A DNA stretch of 64,000 bases. Origin: Meandrina meandrites (lineage: Eukaryota > Cnidaria > Anthozoa > Scleractinia > Meandrinidae). The stretch spans positions 1,160,001 to 1,224,000 of the forward strand of contig OY855915.1 of assembly GCA_963693305.1 (NCBI GenBank), given 5' to 3'. Every line of letters starts with the position of its first letter. Position 1 is the stretch's first letter. Both the position numbers and the translations under genes were made by a program. Shown here piece after piece: positions 52,263 to 64,000 of this stretch. The notes below the pieces were generated by a model that saw nothing but the letters and a program-made list of their open reading frames with translations, was not told where the DNA came from and did not search any database.

Positions 52263-52402
52263 ACTATCGAGCTTAAAATTTACTAATCCTTCTTTATTTA
52301 TCACCATTTCGTCTTCATTAATTAAAGCGGGAGTTTTTTTTTTCTGTATTTTTCTCTTTTGTGGACAGTTTTGTAGCGGAAAGTTTCTCACATTCAGCAG
52401 AA

Positions 52403-54501
<2,099 letters not shown>

Positions 54502-54644
54502 GCAACTATGTATGTTGTGGCTTAAATTTAACTTTGGTTAAAAGTTTTCAAACCAGTTTGAGTTTTAGGTTTTACTTTTTTCATATTCATTATTACAATC
54601 TTAAACAAAGGGAAATAAACTTAAAACTGTTTGAAAAATGTTAA

Positions 54645-54716
54645 ACAAAAAATAAATTAAAACCACAACAAACACAAAGCAACTCTAAACTTTTGATTTG
54701 TATACTATTATCATAA

Positions 54717-54795
<79 letters not shown>

Positions 54796-55390
54796 AGATT
54801 CGCACAGCTATTGAAGCTGGTTTCGTCATTGGCTCCGGGCAACAACAAGTTGCCTAGGGAAACCAAGAAACACCCCTTGTTTGCTTTTTCTCTTCTTTCT
54901 ACCTCTCCAGCATCTTTCTAAGAATTCTTGCCGACCCCAACAATGTACATCTCTGGATCAGTCCAGCAGGAATGCCCACCTCAATGGCTCTCAGATTGTC
55001 ATTCCATCTCAGTGGTATTGATGCCAATGCTCCCACTACCACTGGAATAACCTTTGTCCTCACACCCCACATTTTTCGAACTTCTCTTGCTAGATCTTGA
55101 TACTTTTCAACTCTTTCATCTTCCTTCTCTCTCACCCCATTATCCTCTGGAATTGCCACATCTATAATCTAACAGCTCTTGTCTCTCTTGTCAATGATCA
55201 CCAAATCCGGTCTCCTAGCCCCAATTTCATGGTCTGTTCGCACACTGAAGTCCCATAGAAGTTTGTAATCCTCATTTTCAAGCACACTCTCTGGAACATG
55301 TTCATACCATCTCTCCTTTCGTTCAAACCCACATTTTCCTGACGGGTCCCAATGGATTGCTCTAGCCACGTTATCATGTCTCCTTTTCGG

Positions 55391-55391
<1 letters not shown>
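54645..55391 (-). pseudogene. C-terminal fragment of a LINE polyprotein with one stop
   Basis: The minus frame from about 55391 reads KRRHDNVARAIHWDPSGKCG, ERWYEHVPESVLENEDYKLL, ARRPDLVIIDKRDKSC, then TAG (55169-55171), then in the same frame DVAIPEDNGVREKEDERVEK, ending RILRKMLE. This is the C-terminal part found in many animal LINE-type elements; RPD...DVAIPE resembles a PD-(D/E)XK nuclease core. It is truncated at the 5' side by a TTA microsatellite and has a (TTA)n tail at its 3' side. Confidence 0.72.
54721..54794. repeat. (ATT)n microsatellite, LINE tail
   Basis: About 74 bp of ATT at the 3' side of the minus-strand LINE fragment. Confidence 0.92.

Positions 55392-55460
<69 letters not shown>
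55392..55460. repeat. (ATT)n microsatellite
   Basis: About 69 bp between the LINE fragment and dispersed repeat copy 2. Confidence 0.92.
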
Positions 55461-55462
<2 letters not shown>

Positions 55463-56310
55463 AAGTGAAACCGGTAAAAACAATATATAATTATATATCC
55501 CATAGAAAACAGGTAAATGTGAAAATAGTTTAGTGTGTATCAATCAGATCAATCCGCAGCTTACTTTCATAAGCAAATGCCTACATTGCGTGGTTCCAGA
55601 AAATATCCATACCCACCCCAAGGATGGTCATTGGAAATTCTGAGGGGGATGGGGTCTCAAAAACACAAATTTTTAAAAGAAAGTATGAAGCTACACTGGA
55701 AATCCCAGGGGGTGGGAGGGTCCAAACCAAAGAACCATCCTCAGGGGAGGTATGGATATTTTTTTGGCATCACACCTTGTGGAACAAAGCCTGTGCTGCA
55801 AAAAAACTTGACCCATTAACTTAACCTGGATTAAAATTTATGGTCTGCGATAATAATTAATGATGTTAATTCTCTGTTATTTCGTTATTGTTACATGTTT
55901 TTATTGAAACAAAATTTTTTGTCATGAACCCCATAATGGAACCATTTTGGGTTCTGGGAATTTATATCATATAAATAGCTATAAATATCACTGAAGTATA
56001 TTCGGGTTTAAACTGGCAACATGTGGGAGTCAATCATGTGGCAATTTTATTACATTGACACAAGGTGTATTTTTGAGTTCATTTTGAACCTTGCAAAGTC
56101 TTCAAGTCACCTGTAAATAGAACAAAACTAACAAAACTATTTATTTTGATGAAATTGCAATTTTCCAGGATGCAGACTGTATATTAAAATTAAATGACCT
56201 TTTCAGTGTGTGAAAAAAAAACTGGCTGCTTTTATGTTGGGCTAGTGGATCCAATAATGTTTTCCACTTGCTAGATAGCCAAATGACATTTATGGATATT
56301 TTTTTTTTGT
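55461..56310 (+). repeat. Dispersed 0.85-kb repeat, copy 2
   Basis: Starts ACAAGTGAAACCGGTAAAAA right after a TTA tract; nearly the same as 61121-62013 over its whole length. Small ORFs inside are not conserved in frame. It encodes no recognised protein. Confidence 0.82.
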
Positions 56311-59094
56311 TGTAGTTGTTTCAATCGAAACATGGGACTTTGGGTAAGGTTATAATGGTTTCACCTTGCCCAGTCTACCTGGGTCAGGCAAGGAAGAAAT
56401 CAATTTTCTTTGCACCCCTCCTTTCATTAATTATTGCAGAAGAATGTCAGATTATTTTAATAATGTTTAAAAATGTTTTGGACCCTAAAGCTGAATTTTT
56501 CAAAACATTACATCACAGAAACAAATCTATGTTTGGTTTTCTTGTAGAGCAAGTTGCCAACCAAAACTAAGCTGGAGTTTATTTAAATCCAATTTACAGC
56601 TACTACTTGGCTAATTCCCATATGAGTTTAAAAAAAAAACAACTTGGGTCTTGACAAAGTGTGAGCCAACAAGTCATGAGAGCCATTCCACTATATACAA
56701 ATAGCACATTGTGTAGCTTAAAAAGCTCCCTGGTTAGCCTAAGCAGTACTCCAGTTAGCCTGAGTATAGTTGGCTGAGGTAGCTTGAGGTTATGCTTATT
56801 ATTGGAGTTAGGTATTTCTGGCTTGTATTGCACTTATGTGTCATGAAACATGCAAGCCATGCAAGCCATTCCAGTTAGCCTACATAAGATTCCGGTTAGC
56901 CTACATGTACATAGTACACTGTGACCAGTTAGCCAAATGGTACATCATGTTGCTTGCAGTTAGCTTTGTATTGGGATTAGGGTTTTCTGGCTTGCTTAAG
57001 TTTAAGGCCTCACGAATTTTCATATTTGCTACTTTAAAATGCTACTGAAGGTCATTCAACAACTGAAAATACAGGCATTAAAAATGTCAAACAGATTTTT
57101 TTATAAAGTAGACAAATGTGTGGTCAAAAAGCAGATCTTAAATGCCTCAGGTAATGAATGTGTGTAGAGAGAAGGATGGGAATTGCTAGAATTGACTGTC
57201 ACATAACTATGTGCAAAACTAAGAGATCAACAACTACCTGAACTTGTTATAATCCATAGTTTAACTCAACAGTAATCCAGAATATCCTCAGTTCTGAATA
57301 CTGTAAATCCTGTCAAAACATTAGGCATTCTATTAGTCCCAAAAATTACCTGTAGACCACAAAATGCAAAAGAAACGTAAATCCATGTTTACCAATACAA
57401 TAAAACATTATGGGAAGAACAAATTTTAAGTTAAGAAATGGTCTCATTTATTAAACATGCCCAATGAGGCATTCCAAAATGTGAGTAGCACTAGTGTTTA
57501 CATAATTGAAGTCTAGATTAGCTACCAGGTTGACTGAAAGTAGTCTCTAGTCTAACTTAAAAAAAGAGATCACACTGAGCTGAAATGTTTCTTCCAATTT
57601 CAAAGGTATCACATCAAAGGTGTTACAGTAATTTCAAATTTCCCTGACGTAATTTTTCTTTGCGGCCTGAAATGGCCACTTGGTCAATATTTTGAGGAAC
57701 ATTTCCTCACGTATAAACAATGAAAGGATGCGATTCTTATTAATTTGATGTACAGCAGCTTAAGATTCAGATGACAAACATAAATAACAGTTACATGCCT
57801 CGACGAAATGACTGCCATTTAATATTATCGCCTCGTTCTCACTATCTATTTTTTTCGCCGAGCTCGGCTTTAATTCCAGTAACCTAAGTTGATAAACATG
57901 ATAAACGTCGAAGACATAACCTTTAACCAGTCTAAAAAAAATCATTGTACAATGAGAAAAGCTTACCTCAGGTCCCTGTAAGTTTCTGTTAACCACGTTT
58001 TCGCACGTTTCTACTCATTCCATATTCTTCTTTATCGGGAATACAAATAAAGGAGGTATACCCTACGTTTGGGGACTCGTTTTGATCGCGTCAAGAAGGA
58101 AAAACATCGAAAAAAACTGTCCTCTATATCTCAAATTCACTCCATTAGATTCCCTTTTCTTGTCGCCATTAGTCGCCATTTTGAAAATGCTCTTGTCATG
58201 AGCCCGCAATACGGACCACGGGGAATCCGCTAGGGAGACCCACAGTAGGGGGGAGGGGAGGGGCAGCTACTTAACATCTCCCCAGTCCCACTCCTTTCGT
58301 CTGAAAGAAATTAAATCCATCCTCGCGAAAGACAATTAAAATAAGAAAAAACTGACAACGCCATCATAAAGAGCATGCACTCCTGCCTTTGGCAAAATTT
58401 TCTTTTATTCCTACCGCAAATGGTCGCTGAGTAGGAAGCCAACAAACTTTTCAATTGTATTTTTTACTGCCGTACGTTTCTAGGAAAAAGTAATAATGGC
58501 CATTTTTAAAAACATTATTTAAAAATCTACAACTTCGCTTAAAAAAATCCTAAGAGGGAGATCCCAGTTAAGTTTTCAAGCGAATTTTAAAATGCAGTCC
58601 GTTCTGGTCACGTGACCGATGACGTCATAACAATAAAAGTGATAAAAATGTACTTAACATATAAATATCTACCAACATGTAATTTGTTGTTTCCTCACAT
58701 TTAGTGCAACGTCAGATACGCACTTGTACCCAGACTCCCACTTTTAGAAAATTGTACATAGCTCCCTTAATATTTATATTTTGTTCGGTACCCGGGCAGT
58801 CTGAAATGCCTCACACCAATGTGCTTCAAACTGCAATGACTGCTTTTTCAGTAACAAAATATCTTCGTCACAGTGAGCAAAAACGAACTTCAGAGCAATG
58901 TCACGTGACTAATGACGTCATCGCCCTACGTCTTATACAAGAAGTGGTTATTGTTAAGAGTTATTTCTATACGACGTTGTACTCCTGCTGGCTTCAAACC
59001 AACCAAGTTATTTGGCATTGACGATTTTTCAGTTGCAAAGGATTTTGGGAAGGTTTTTATTATAATTATATATTGTTTTTATAATTATTGTGGT
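56311..59094. other. No recognised gene
   Basis: AT-rich sequence with a GTTAGCCT motif repeated loosely at 56730-56950. 57750-58250 is less AT-rich, with CCGCAATACGGACC-like CpG-containing sequence. Short ORFs on both strands lack recognisable domains. Confidence 0.4.
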
Positions 59095-59992
59095 CTGCTA
59101 TGACGTTGAAGTGGAACCAGTCCTACAAGAAATCACTGGAGAGATGCTGCCCAGAGGTGTCAATAAAGCCCCTGACGCTCGCCTGGATATTCATGCACGC
59201 GGTTTTTGGGATCGACAAAGTTCTGCCTTTTTCGACGTGAGGGTTTGTCACCCCAACGCAGAATCATATAGCGATCTCAGCCCAGAGCAAATATATCGCC
59301 AGCATGAAAATGGTAAGAAGCGCTCATATGCAAAGAGAGTTATGGAAATCGAGCAAGGGACATTCACTCCGCTTGTATTCTCAACTACAGGAGGAATGGC
59401 AGAAGAATGCAGTCGATACCACTGCAGACTAGCACAACTTTTGGCAATGAAGAAAGGGGAACACTACTCCACGACTGTCGCTTGGGTCAGGACAAAAGTC
59501 TCCTTTGCAATTTTAAGATCAGCGATTCTGTGCCTCAGAGGTTCACGAACTATCAGAAGAAAGAACAATCTTAACATTAATGACATTGACATGGAAATAG
59601 ATAAAGGTCAAGCACGGATGCAATAGTTATAGCGAGAATAATACGCATATAATTTTTACAGCTTTTCTTTTCTTTTATATTCACCATTTGTAAAATTTTG
59701 GTTTTGAAATATTTATTAAAGATGTAAATGAAAATCAGATTTTTTATGAACAGAAATATGTAAATAAGTTTATATTTTGTAAATAGTTCACCTCAGTTTG
59801 TAATATTTTAACTTGTGTACATAGAAGCTTTCAGAGTGTTATTATGTAGGTAGGCTATTGGAATTTTTACTGACATTATTTCATGGGAAGAACTTAAGGA
59901 AAACAAAATTTGTATCGATATATTTTTAACCACCTACACCTAAGATTCAAGTTTGTATGAAAAGTGCTCAATAAAGTTTTGTATTATTATTA
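59095..59992 (+). mobile_element. LINE fragment: C-terminal ORF plus 3' UTR
   Basis: The frame to 59626 reads [76 protein letters not shown]...FFDVRV resembles a PD-(D/E)XK nuclease motif at the end of retroelement polyproteins. The reverse transcriptase part is missing (5' truncation). The 3' UTR ends in GTGCTCAATAAAGTTTTGTA plus an ATT tail; the same tail is at 43167-43245. Confidence 0.75.
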
Positions 59993-59996
59993 ATAA

Positions 59997-61019
59997 ATTT
60001 TAACAAGAAGATTAACGAAATAAAAGTTACTTGACGTTTCGACGACTTCATGCCGTCATTATCGAAAGTGAAATTTGAAAAAATTAACATAAGATATATA
60101 TACAAAAATAGAGGCGTGAAAAATAAATACATAATTGCATAAAGCATGATAAGCGCGTATTAAACAAAAAGTTTCGCGCGAATGGAGTCCGCTTGAGTGT
60201 TCAGTTTCGGTCTTTTCTTTCGAATGAATAGCATTTCGAAAATTAAGCACTCAAGCTTACTTCGGCATTTCTTGAGAATGGTGAAGTTGTCACGGAGGTT
60301 GGAGGGTTTAACACTGTGTTCGTCCTTTAGGTGTTTTCCAATTACAGAATGTTTGTGTTCCTCGACACGTTGATGTAGATGGCGGCGTGTGTATCCAATA
60401 TAATTTGTATCGCACAAATCACATTTATATTCATAAACCACGCTTTGTTGGTTGACTATGGGAGGCTTCAATTCCGTTTCTCTCAGGTCATCAGCGATCT
60501 TCTTGCTCGTAAAGATTGGCTGCAACTCATGATCGATTTTCCTTCCAAGGTCGCGAAGTTGTTTGCGAACTACATCGGCAGATTTCTGATCTTTATAAGG
60601 TATAATGATCCTAATGGGAATGTCAGATGGTGTGTGAGTTAGGTCGGGTGGGTGATGGCACGAGTCGATGGCCGAGTCGATAAGTTTCTCAGGATATTTT
60701 AATTTCAAAAATATTCCCTTTAAGTTCTTACATTCTTGTGAAAGGAACTCTCGTGTAGACGACAAACGTTTTGCACGGCGGTCTAGCATAATTCTAAGAA
60801 GCGACCGTTTGTACCTGCCGTCGACATGACTCTGGAAGTGCAGGAGAAGTCCTTTATTCGTCGTCTTTCTGCTTTATGCAATTATGTATTTCTTTTTCAC
60901 GCCTCTATTTTTGTATATATATCTTATGTTAATTTTTTCACATTTCACTTTCGATAATGACGGCATGAAGTCGTCGAAACGTCAAGTAACTTTTATTTCG
61001 TTAATCTTCTTGTTAAAAT
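59997..61019 (-). mobile_element. Penelope-like element 2 with 150-bp inverted repeats
   Basis: 59997-60146 and 60870-61019 are nearly perfect inverted copies of 150 bp. The unique centre carries only the end of the element's protein on the minus strand. It sits between a LINE tail and a TTA microsatellite. Confidence 0.85.
60160..60789 (-). pseudogene. GIY-YIG endonuclease part of a Penelope-like protein
   Basis: 209 codons. It reads KRLSSTREFLSQECKNLKGI, IRIIIPYKDQKSADVVRKQL, then VVYEYKCDLCDTNYIGYTRR...VEEHKHSVIGKHLKDEHS, and ends LECLIFEMLFIRKKRPKLNT. The GIY-YIG core (VYEYKC...YIG, Arg, EH) and the cysteine knuckle are intact. All RT motifs are missing, so the copy is 5'-truncated. Confidence 0.82.
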
Positions 61020-61050
61020 GTCTCCCAAAATCGACCACCATTATTAATAA

Positions 61051-61120
<70 letters not shown>
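61051..61120. repeat. (TTA)n microsatellite
   Basis: About 70 bp leading into dispersed repeat copy 3. Confidence 0.92.
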
Positions 61121-61121
<1 letters not shown>

Positions 61122-62013
61122 AAGTGAAACCGGTAAAAACAATATATAATTATATATCCCATAGAAAACAGGTAAATGTGAAAATAGATTAGTTTGTATC
61201 AATCAGATCAATCTGCAGCTTACTTTCATAAGCAAATGCCTACATTGTGCAGTTCCAGAAAATCTCCATACCCACCCCAAGGATGGTCATTGGAAATTCC
61301 GAGGGGGATGGGGGTCTCGATAGCACAAATTCTTAAAAGAAAGTATGATGCTAAACTGGAAATCCCAGGGGATGGGAGGGTCCAAACCAAAGAATCATCC
61401 TTGGGGGAGGTATGGAAATTTTTTGGAACCACACCCTGTGGAACCAAGCCTGTGCTGCAAAAAAACTTGACACATTAACTTAACCTGGAGTAAAATTTAT
61501 CGTCTGCGATAATAATTATGTAAATTCTCTGTTATTTCATTATTTTTACATGTTTTTATTGAAACAATTTTTTTTTTGTTATGAACCCCAGAATGGTTTT
61601 AAAACTTACATGTAATTAAGTGTCAGTATTTACATGTAGCCTTATTGGGTTCTGGGATGTTCATATTATATAAATAGCTATAAATGTCACTCAAGTATAT
61701 TCAGGTTTAAACTGGCAACATGTGGGAATCAATCATGTGACAATTTTATTACATTGACACTGTGTATTTTTTGAGTTCATTTTGACTAACAGGAATGCCC
61801 TTTCAAAGTCTTCAAGTCACCTGTTAATAGAAACAAAACAAACAAAAACTACTTATTTTGATGAAATTGCTATTTTCCAGCATGCAGACTCAGTATATTA
61901 AAATTAAATGGCCTTTTTCGGTGTGTGAAAAAAAACTGGCTGCTTTTATGTTGGGCTGGTGGATCCAATAATTTTTTCCACTTGCTAGATAGCCAAATGA
62001 CATTTATGGATTT
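61121..62013 (+). repeat. Dispersed 0.85-kb repeat, copy 3
   Basis: Direct copy of 55461-56310 with about 45 extra bases (around 61600-61650) and small changes. Both end near CAAATGACATTTATGGAT. Confidence 0.82.
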
Positions 62014-62456
62014 TTATGTGGACTTTCACACGAAGTTTGAAAATCCACATATTGCGATCATGCAGTTTTCCCGATGGGGAGGTCACTTTCCGTGATAACT
62101 CGTGTCAGCGCTTTCGGAAGCTTTCGAGGGTGTTCGGAGAATCCGAAGTTTTGGAGTGAGTCGGTAATGTAAAATTGGCGAGACGCCACAAAGAAAGCAT
62201 CACACAAGCTAAATACTTGAATTTCATTAATCGAAACCTAAAATTTGTCAAGTGCAGTATATCAAAGAGCAGCCTCAAAGCTGCCAGTGGTATACGTGTA
62301 CATCAAAAGAAAAAAATCGTGGCGGCTTTCATATTCGCATGACGTTCGACTGAACTGCGGGCAAAGGTAACGCTATTTTTTCCCATTTTTCGCGCTGTCT
62401 GTTGTGTTCGACTGGACGTCAGTTGCTGTCTTCGCTTGATTCGCATATAATTGAAA
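62014..62456. other. No recognised feature, possible upstream region of a small ORF
   Basis: Contains scattered CpG and TGACGT motifs at 62280-62440. It could be promoter or 5' UTR of the ORF at 62457, but no TATA or initiator element was clear. Confidence 0.3.
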
Positions 62457-62651
62457 ATGGTTGAAAAGCATGATTTAGCAGATATCTGGATATTTGTTGT
62501 TTTGTTTCAGCTTTGCCACACAGAATCTTTAGAATGGAAGAATGGATACACAACGAGTCAAAACAAAACAAGTTCACTAATTGATTATAATCAAGTTGTT
62601 TTCCCGGGGCTTTCCCGCAATTATTATTTTCTTGGATTTCTCCCAAGTTAA
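62457..62651 (+). CDS. Hypothetical small protein or first exon
   Basis: ATG at 62457 in AAAATGG context, 64 codons. The stretch LADIWIFVVLFQLCHTES could be a signal peptide. The rest (LEWKNGYTTSQNKTSS...) matches nothing known to me. There is no clear donor before the stop. May be chance. Confidence 0.22.
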   Translation: MVEKHDLADIWIFVVLFQLCHTESLEWKNGYTTSQNKTSSLIDYNQVVFPGLSRNYYFLGFLPS

Positions 62652-62960
62652 ATTTGAATAACGCAATCTGACTGATGTCGAATTCAAAATTGCTGGTTAA
62701 AAGCTAGTGTGAATAGCATAAAACTTATTTTGAACCGAAAAATTTATGTATTGAAACCGTGCGTAAACTAAATTACTGATTGAAAACGTGTCGTTCACGA
62801 ATCGCCGACTCCACTCGAAAATTAATTCAAGAACGATGATAATTTTAGGTTGAAAAACGTATTCATCTGCCTTCTTGCATCAAGAGATTATTACTGAAAT
62901 CTTGCTAAAAGGCAATAAAAGCCATTCCGGAAAAGTTGTATATAAAAACAACGCAACAAC

Positions 62961-63256
62961 GTCGGGGTCGGGGTCGGGGTCGGAGTCGGGGTCGGGGCCG
63001 GGGCCGTGGCCGGGGCCGGGGCCGGGGCCGGGGCCGGGGCCGGGGCCGGGGCCGGGGCCGGGGCCGGGGCCGGGGCCGGGGCCGGGGCCGGGGCCGGGGC
63101 CGGGGCCGGGGCCGGGGCCGGGGCCGGGGCCGGGGCCGGGGCCGGGGCCGGGGCCGGGGCCGGGGCCGGGGCCGGGGCCGGGGCCGGGGCCGGGGCCGGG
63201 GCCGGGGCCGTGGCCGTGGCCGGGGCCGGGGCCGGGGCCGGGGCCGCGGTCGTGGT
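62961..63256. repeat. GGGGCC hexanucleotide repeat, about 300 bp
   Basis: Starts with four to five GTCGGG-type units, then about 33 uninterrupted GGGGCC units (about 63009-63210), then imperfect units with GTGGCC. Translated frames give Gly-Pro, Gly-Arg and Gly-Ala on the + strand and Pro-Ala on the other strand; these are shadows of the repeat, not genes. Confidence 0.95.
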
Positions 63257-64000
63257 CAATTTTTTAATTTTTTTAAAAAAAATAAAAAAATTATATAAGC
63301 GTGTGGCGCATTTCGAGTTGAAAAAAGCATCTCCTTCACAAAATATCCGGGAACTTGATCCTTCCATAAGTTCAAAAGTATAAAAGAAGAAATTTGTGGT
63401 CTAGTAGGCGACAGGTGAAATTCTAACAGTTTGGCGGATAGATTGTGCTGCCGACTTCTGGGCGCTAGCTCGAATGAATATTTACTCGCCAACAGAAGGA
63501 TGACCTTTTTCAGGTTTATTATATTGTACATGCCGATGCGTTTGTGTAGCAAGAGAAAAGTAATTCAGGTTTATATCGTTAAAATAAAGCCGCCATTCGT
63601 ATCCAAAAAAATATTTACAAGGAAGCAGAATTGTTTTGTTTAGACAGAGAAGCTCGCATGTCCCGCAATCTTAAAGTTTCTACATTCCGATACTGTTAAA
63701 ATACAAATAGAGGTATCTAGCCATCTCTCCAATTTGTGTGACCAAAATGCGGGAATACATTTTTAATGACACAAACACGACAGCTGTCCACGGTTGCAGC
63801 CGTGCTATATCAATTCTGGGGCCCGTTTCTCGAAGGTCCCGAAAAGTTTTCGCAACCAGAAAGCCATAGCAAAATCTCAAACCTTATGATGATTTTTTAA
63901 TATGAACAGAAGTTCTCTTCAAACAAAGTTTCAGGCCTATACACTTCTCTGTTTTTAAGACACAGATAACTAATCAAAGATCTCTTCAAGATTCGACTAT
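63257..64000. other. No gene recognised; repeat fragments near the end
   Basis: 63772-63805 (ACACGACAGCTGTCCACGGT) is related to the repeat at 42845-42905 and 14955-14990. 63816-63850 (GGGGCCCGTTTCTCGAAGGT) looks like one end of another dispersed element cut by the window end. Confidence 0.45.

Noticed and set aside
57760..57996. Minus-strand 78-codon ORF as a first exon
   Set aside because: No signal peptide or domain; the possible donor nearby is not supported by any partner exon in the window.
59035..59094. Upstream extension of the LINE ORF as host gene exon
   Set aside because: The protein matches retroelement C-termini from the start of the recognisable part, and the 3' tail is shared with another genomic copy.
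62875..63383. Gly-Pro, Gly-Arg, Gly-Ala and Pro-Ala ORFs as genes
   Set aside because: All are frames of the GGGGCC repeat; no signal peptide, splice or domain support.

Overview
The window is repeat-rich, AT-rich genomic DNA of an animal, most likely a cnidarian and probably a stony coral. The reasons are the intron-split genes built from CUB, discoidin, fibronectin type II and EGF modules, a receptor tyrosine kinase carrying a GCYxD...NxVYL module, and many Penelope-like elements, LINE tails and foldback MITEs. The species call is inference. No rRNA gene, functional tRNA gene or CRISPR array was seen.

Region 1 (1-35,238, + strand) is read as one large receptor tyrosine kinase gene whose 5' end lies left of the window. 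Twenty-nine exons can be placed, and every junction is phase-compatible. Four tandem copies of a 3.7-4.5 kb unit encode a run of CUB domains: one CUB in a single exon (B) alternates with one CUB split over two exons (C+A). A two-exon discoidin (F5/8 C) domain follows. Next come six tandem 96-codon modules of the GCYxD...NxVYL type, a membrane-proximal exon, a transmembrane exon, and a seven-exon tyrosine kinase domain with a long Gln/Glu-rich kinase insert and a stop at 35,236-35,238. With the longer choice of membrane-proximal exon, the joined exons total 6,561 nt (2,186 residues in this window). The kinase has two unusual substitutions: HRD reads LRD and DFG reads DFR.

Region 2 (35.2-52.3 kb) has no supported host gene. 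It holds MITEs, a truncated Penelope-like element with 176-bp inverted repeats (43,292-44,840), LINE 3' tails with TTA microsatellites, and a 5-kb block of mixed direct repeats (45.7-50.7 kb) with a recurring hairpin.

Region 3 (52.4-54.5 kb, + strand) is the 5' part of a second gene for a secreted protein: signal peptide, fibronectin type II domain and two EGF domains. No further exon was recognised before the window ends.

Region 4 (54.6-64 kb) is again mobile-element territory: two LINE C-terminal pseudogenes, a second Penelope-like element, three copies of a dispersed 0.6-0.9 kb repeat, and an about 300-bp GGGGCC-type repeat at 62,961-63,256. The CUB duplications are a useful natural experiment, because insertions in one copy can be compared with empty sites in the others. 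This reveals a TTAA-flanked foldback element, a solo-LTR-like insertion with a 5-bp duplication, and a retroposon with a 12-bp duplication.
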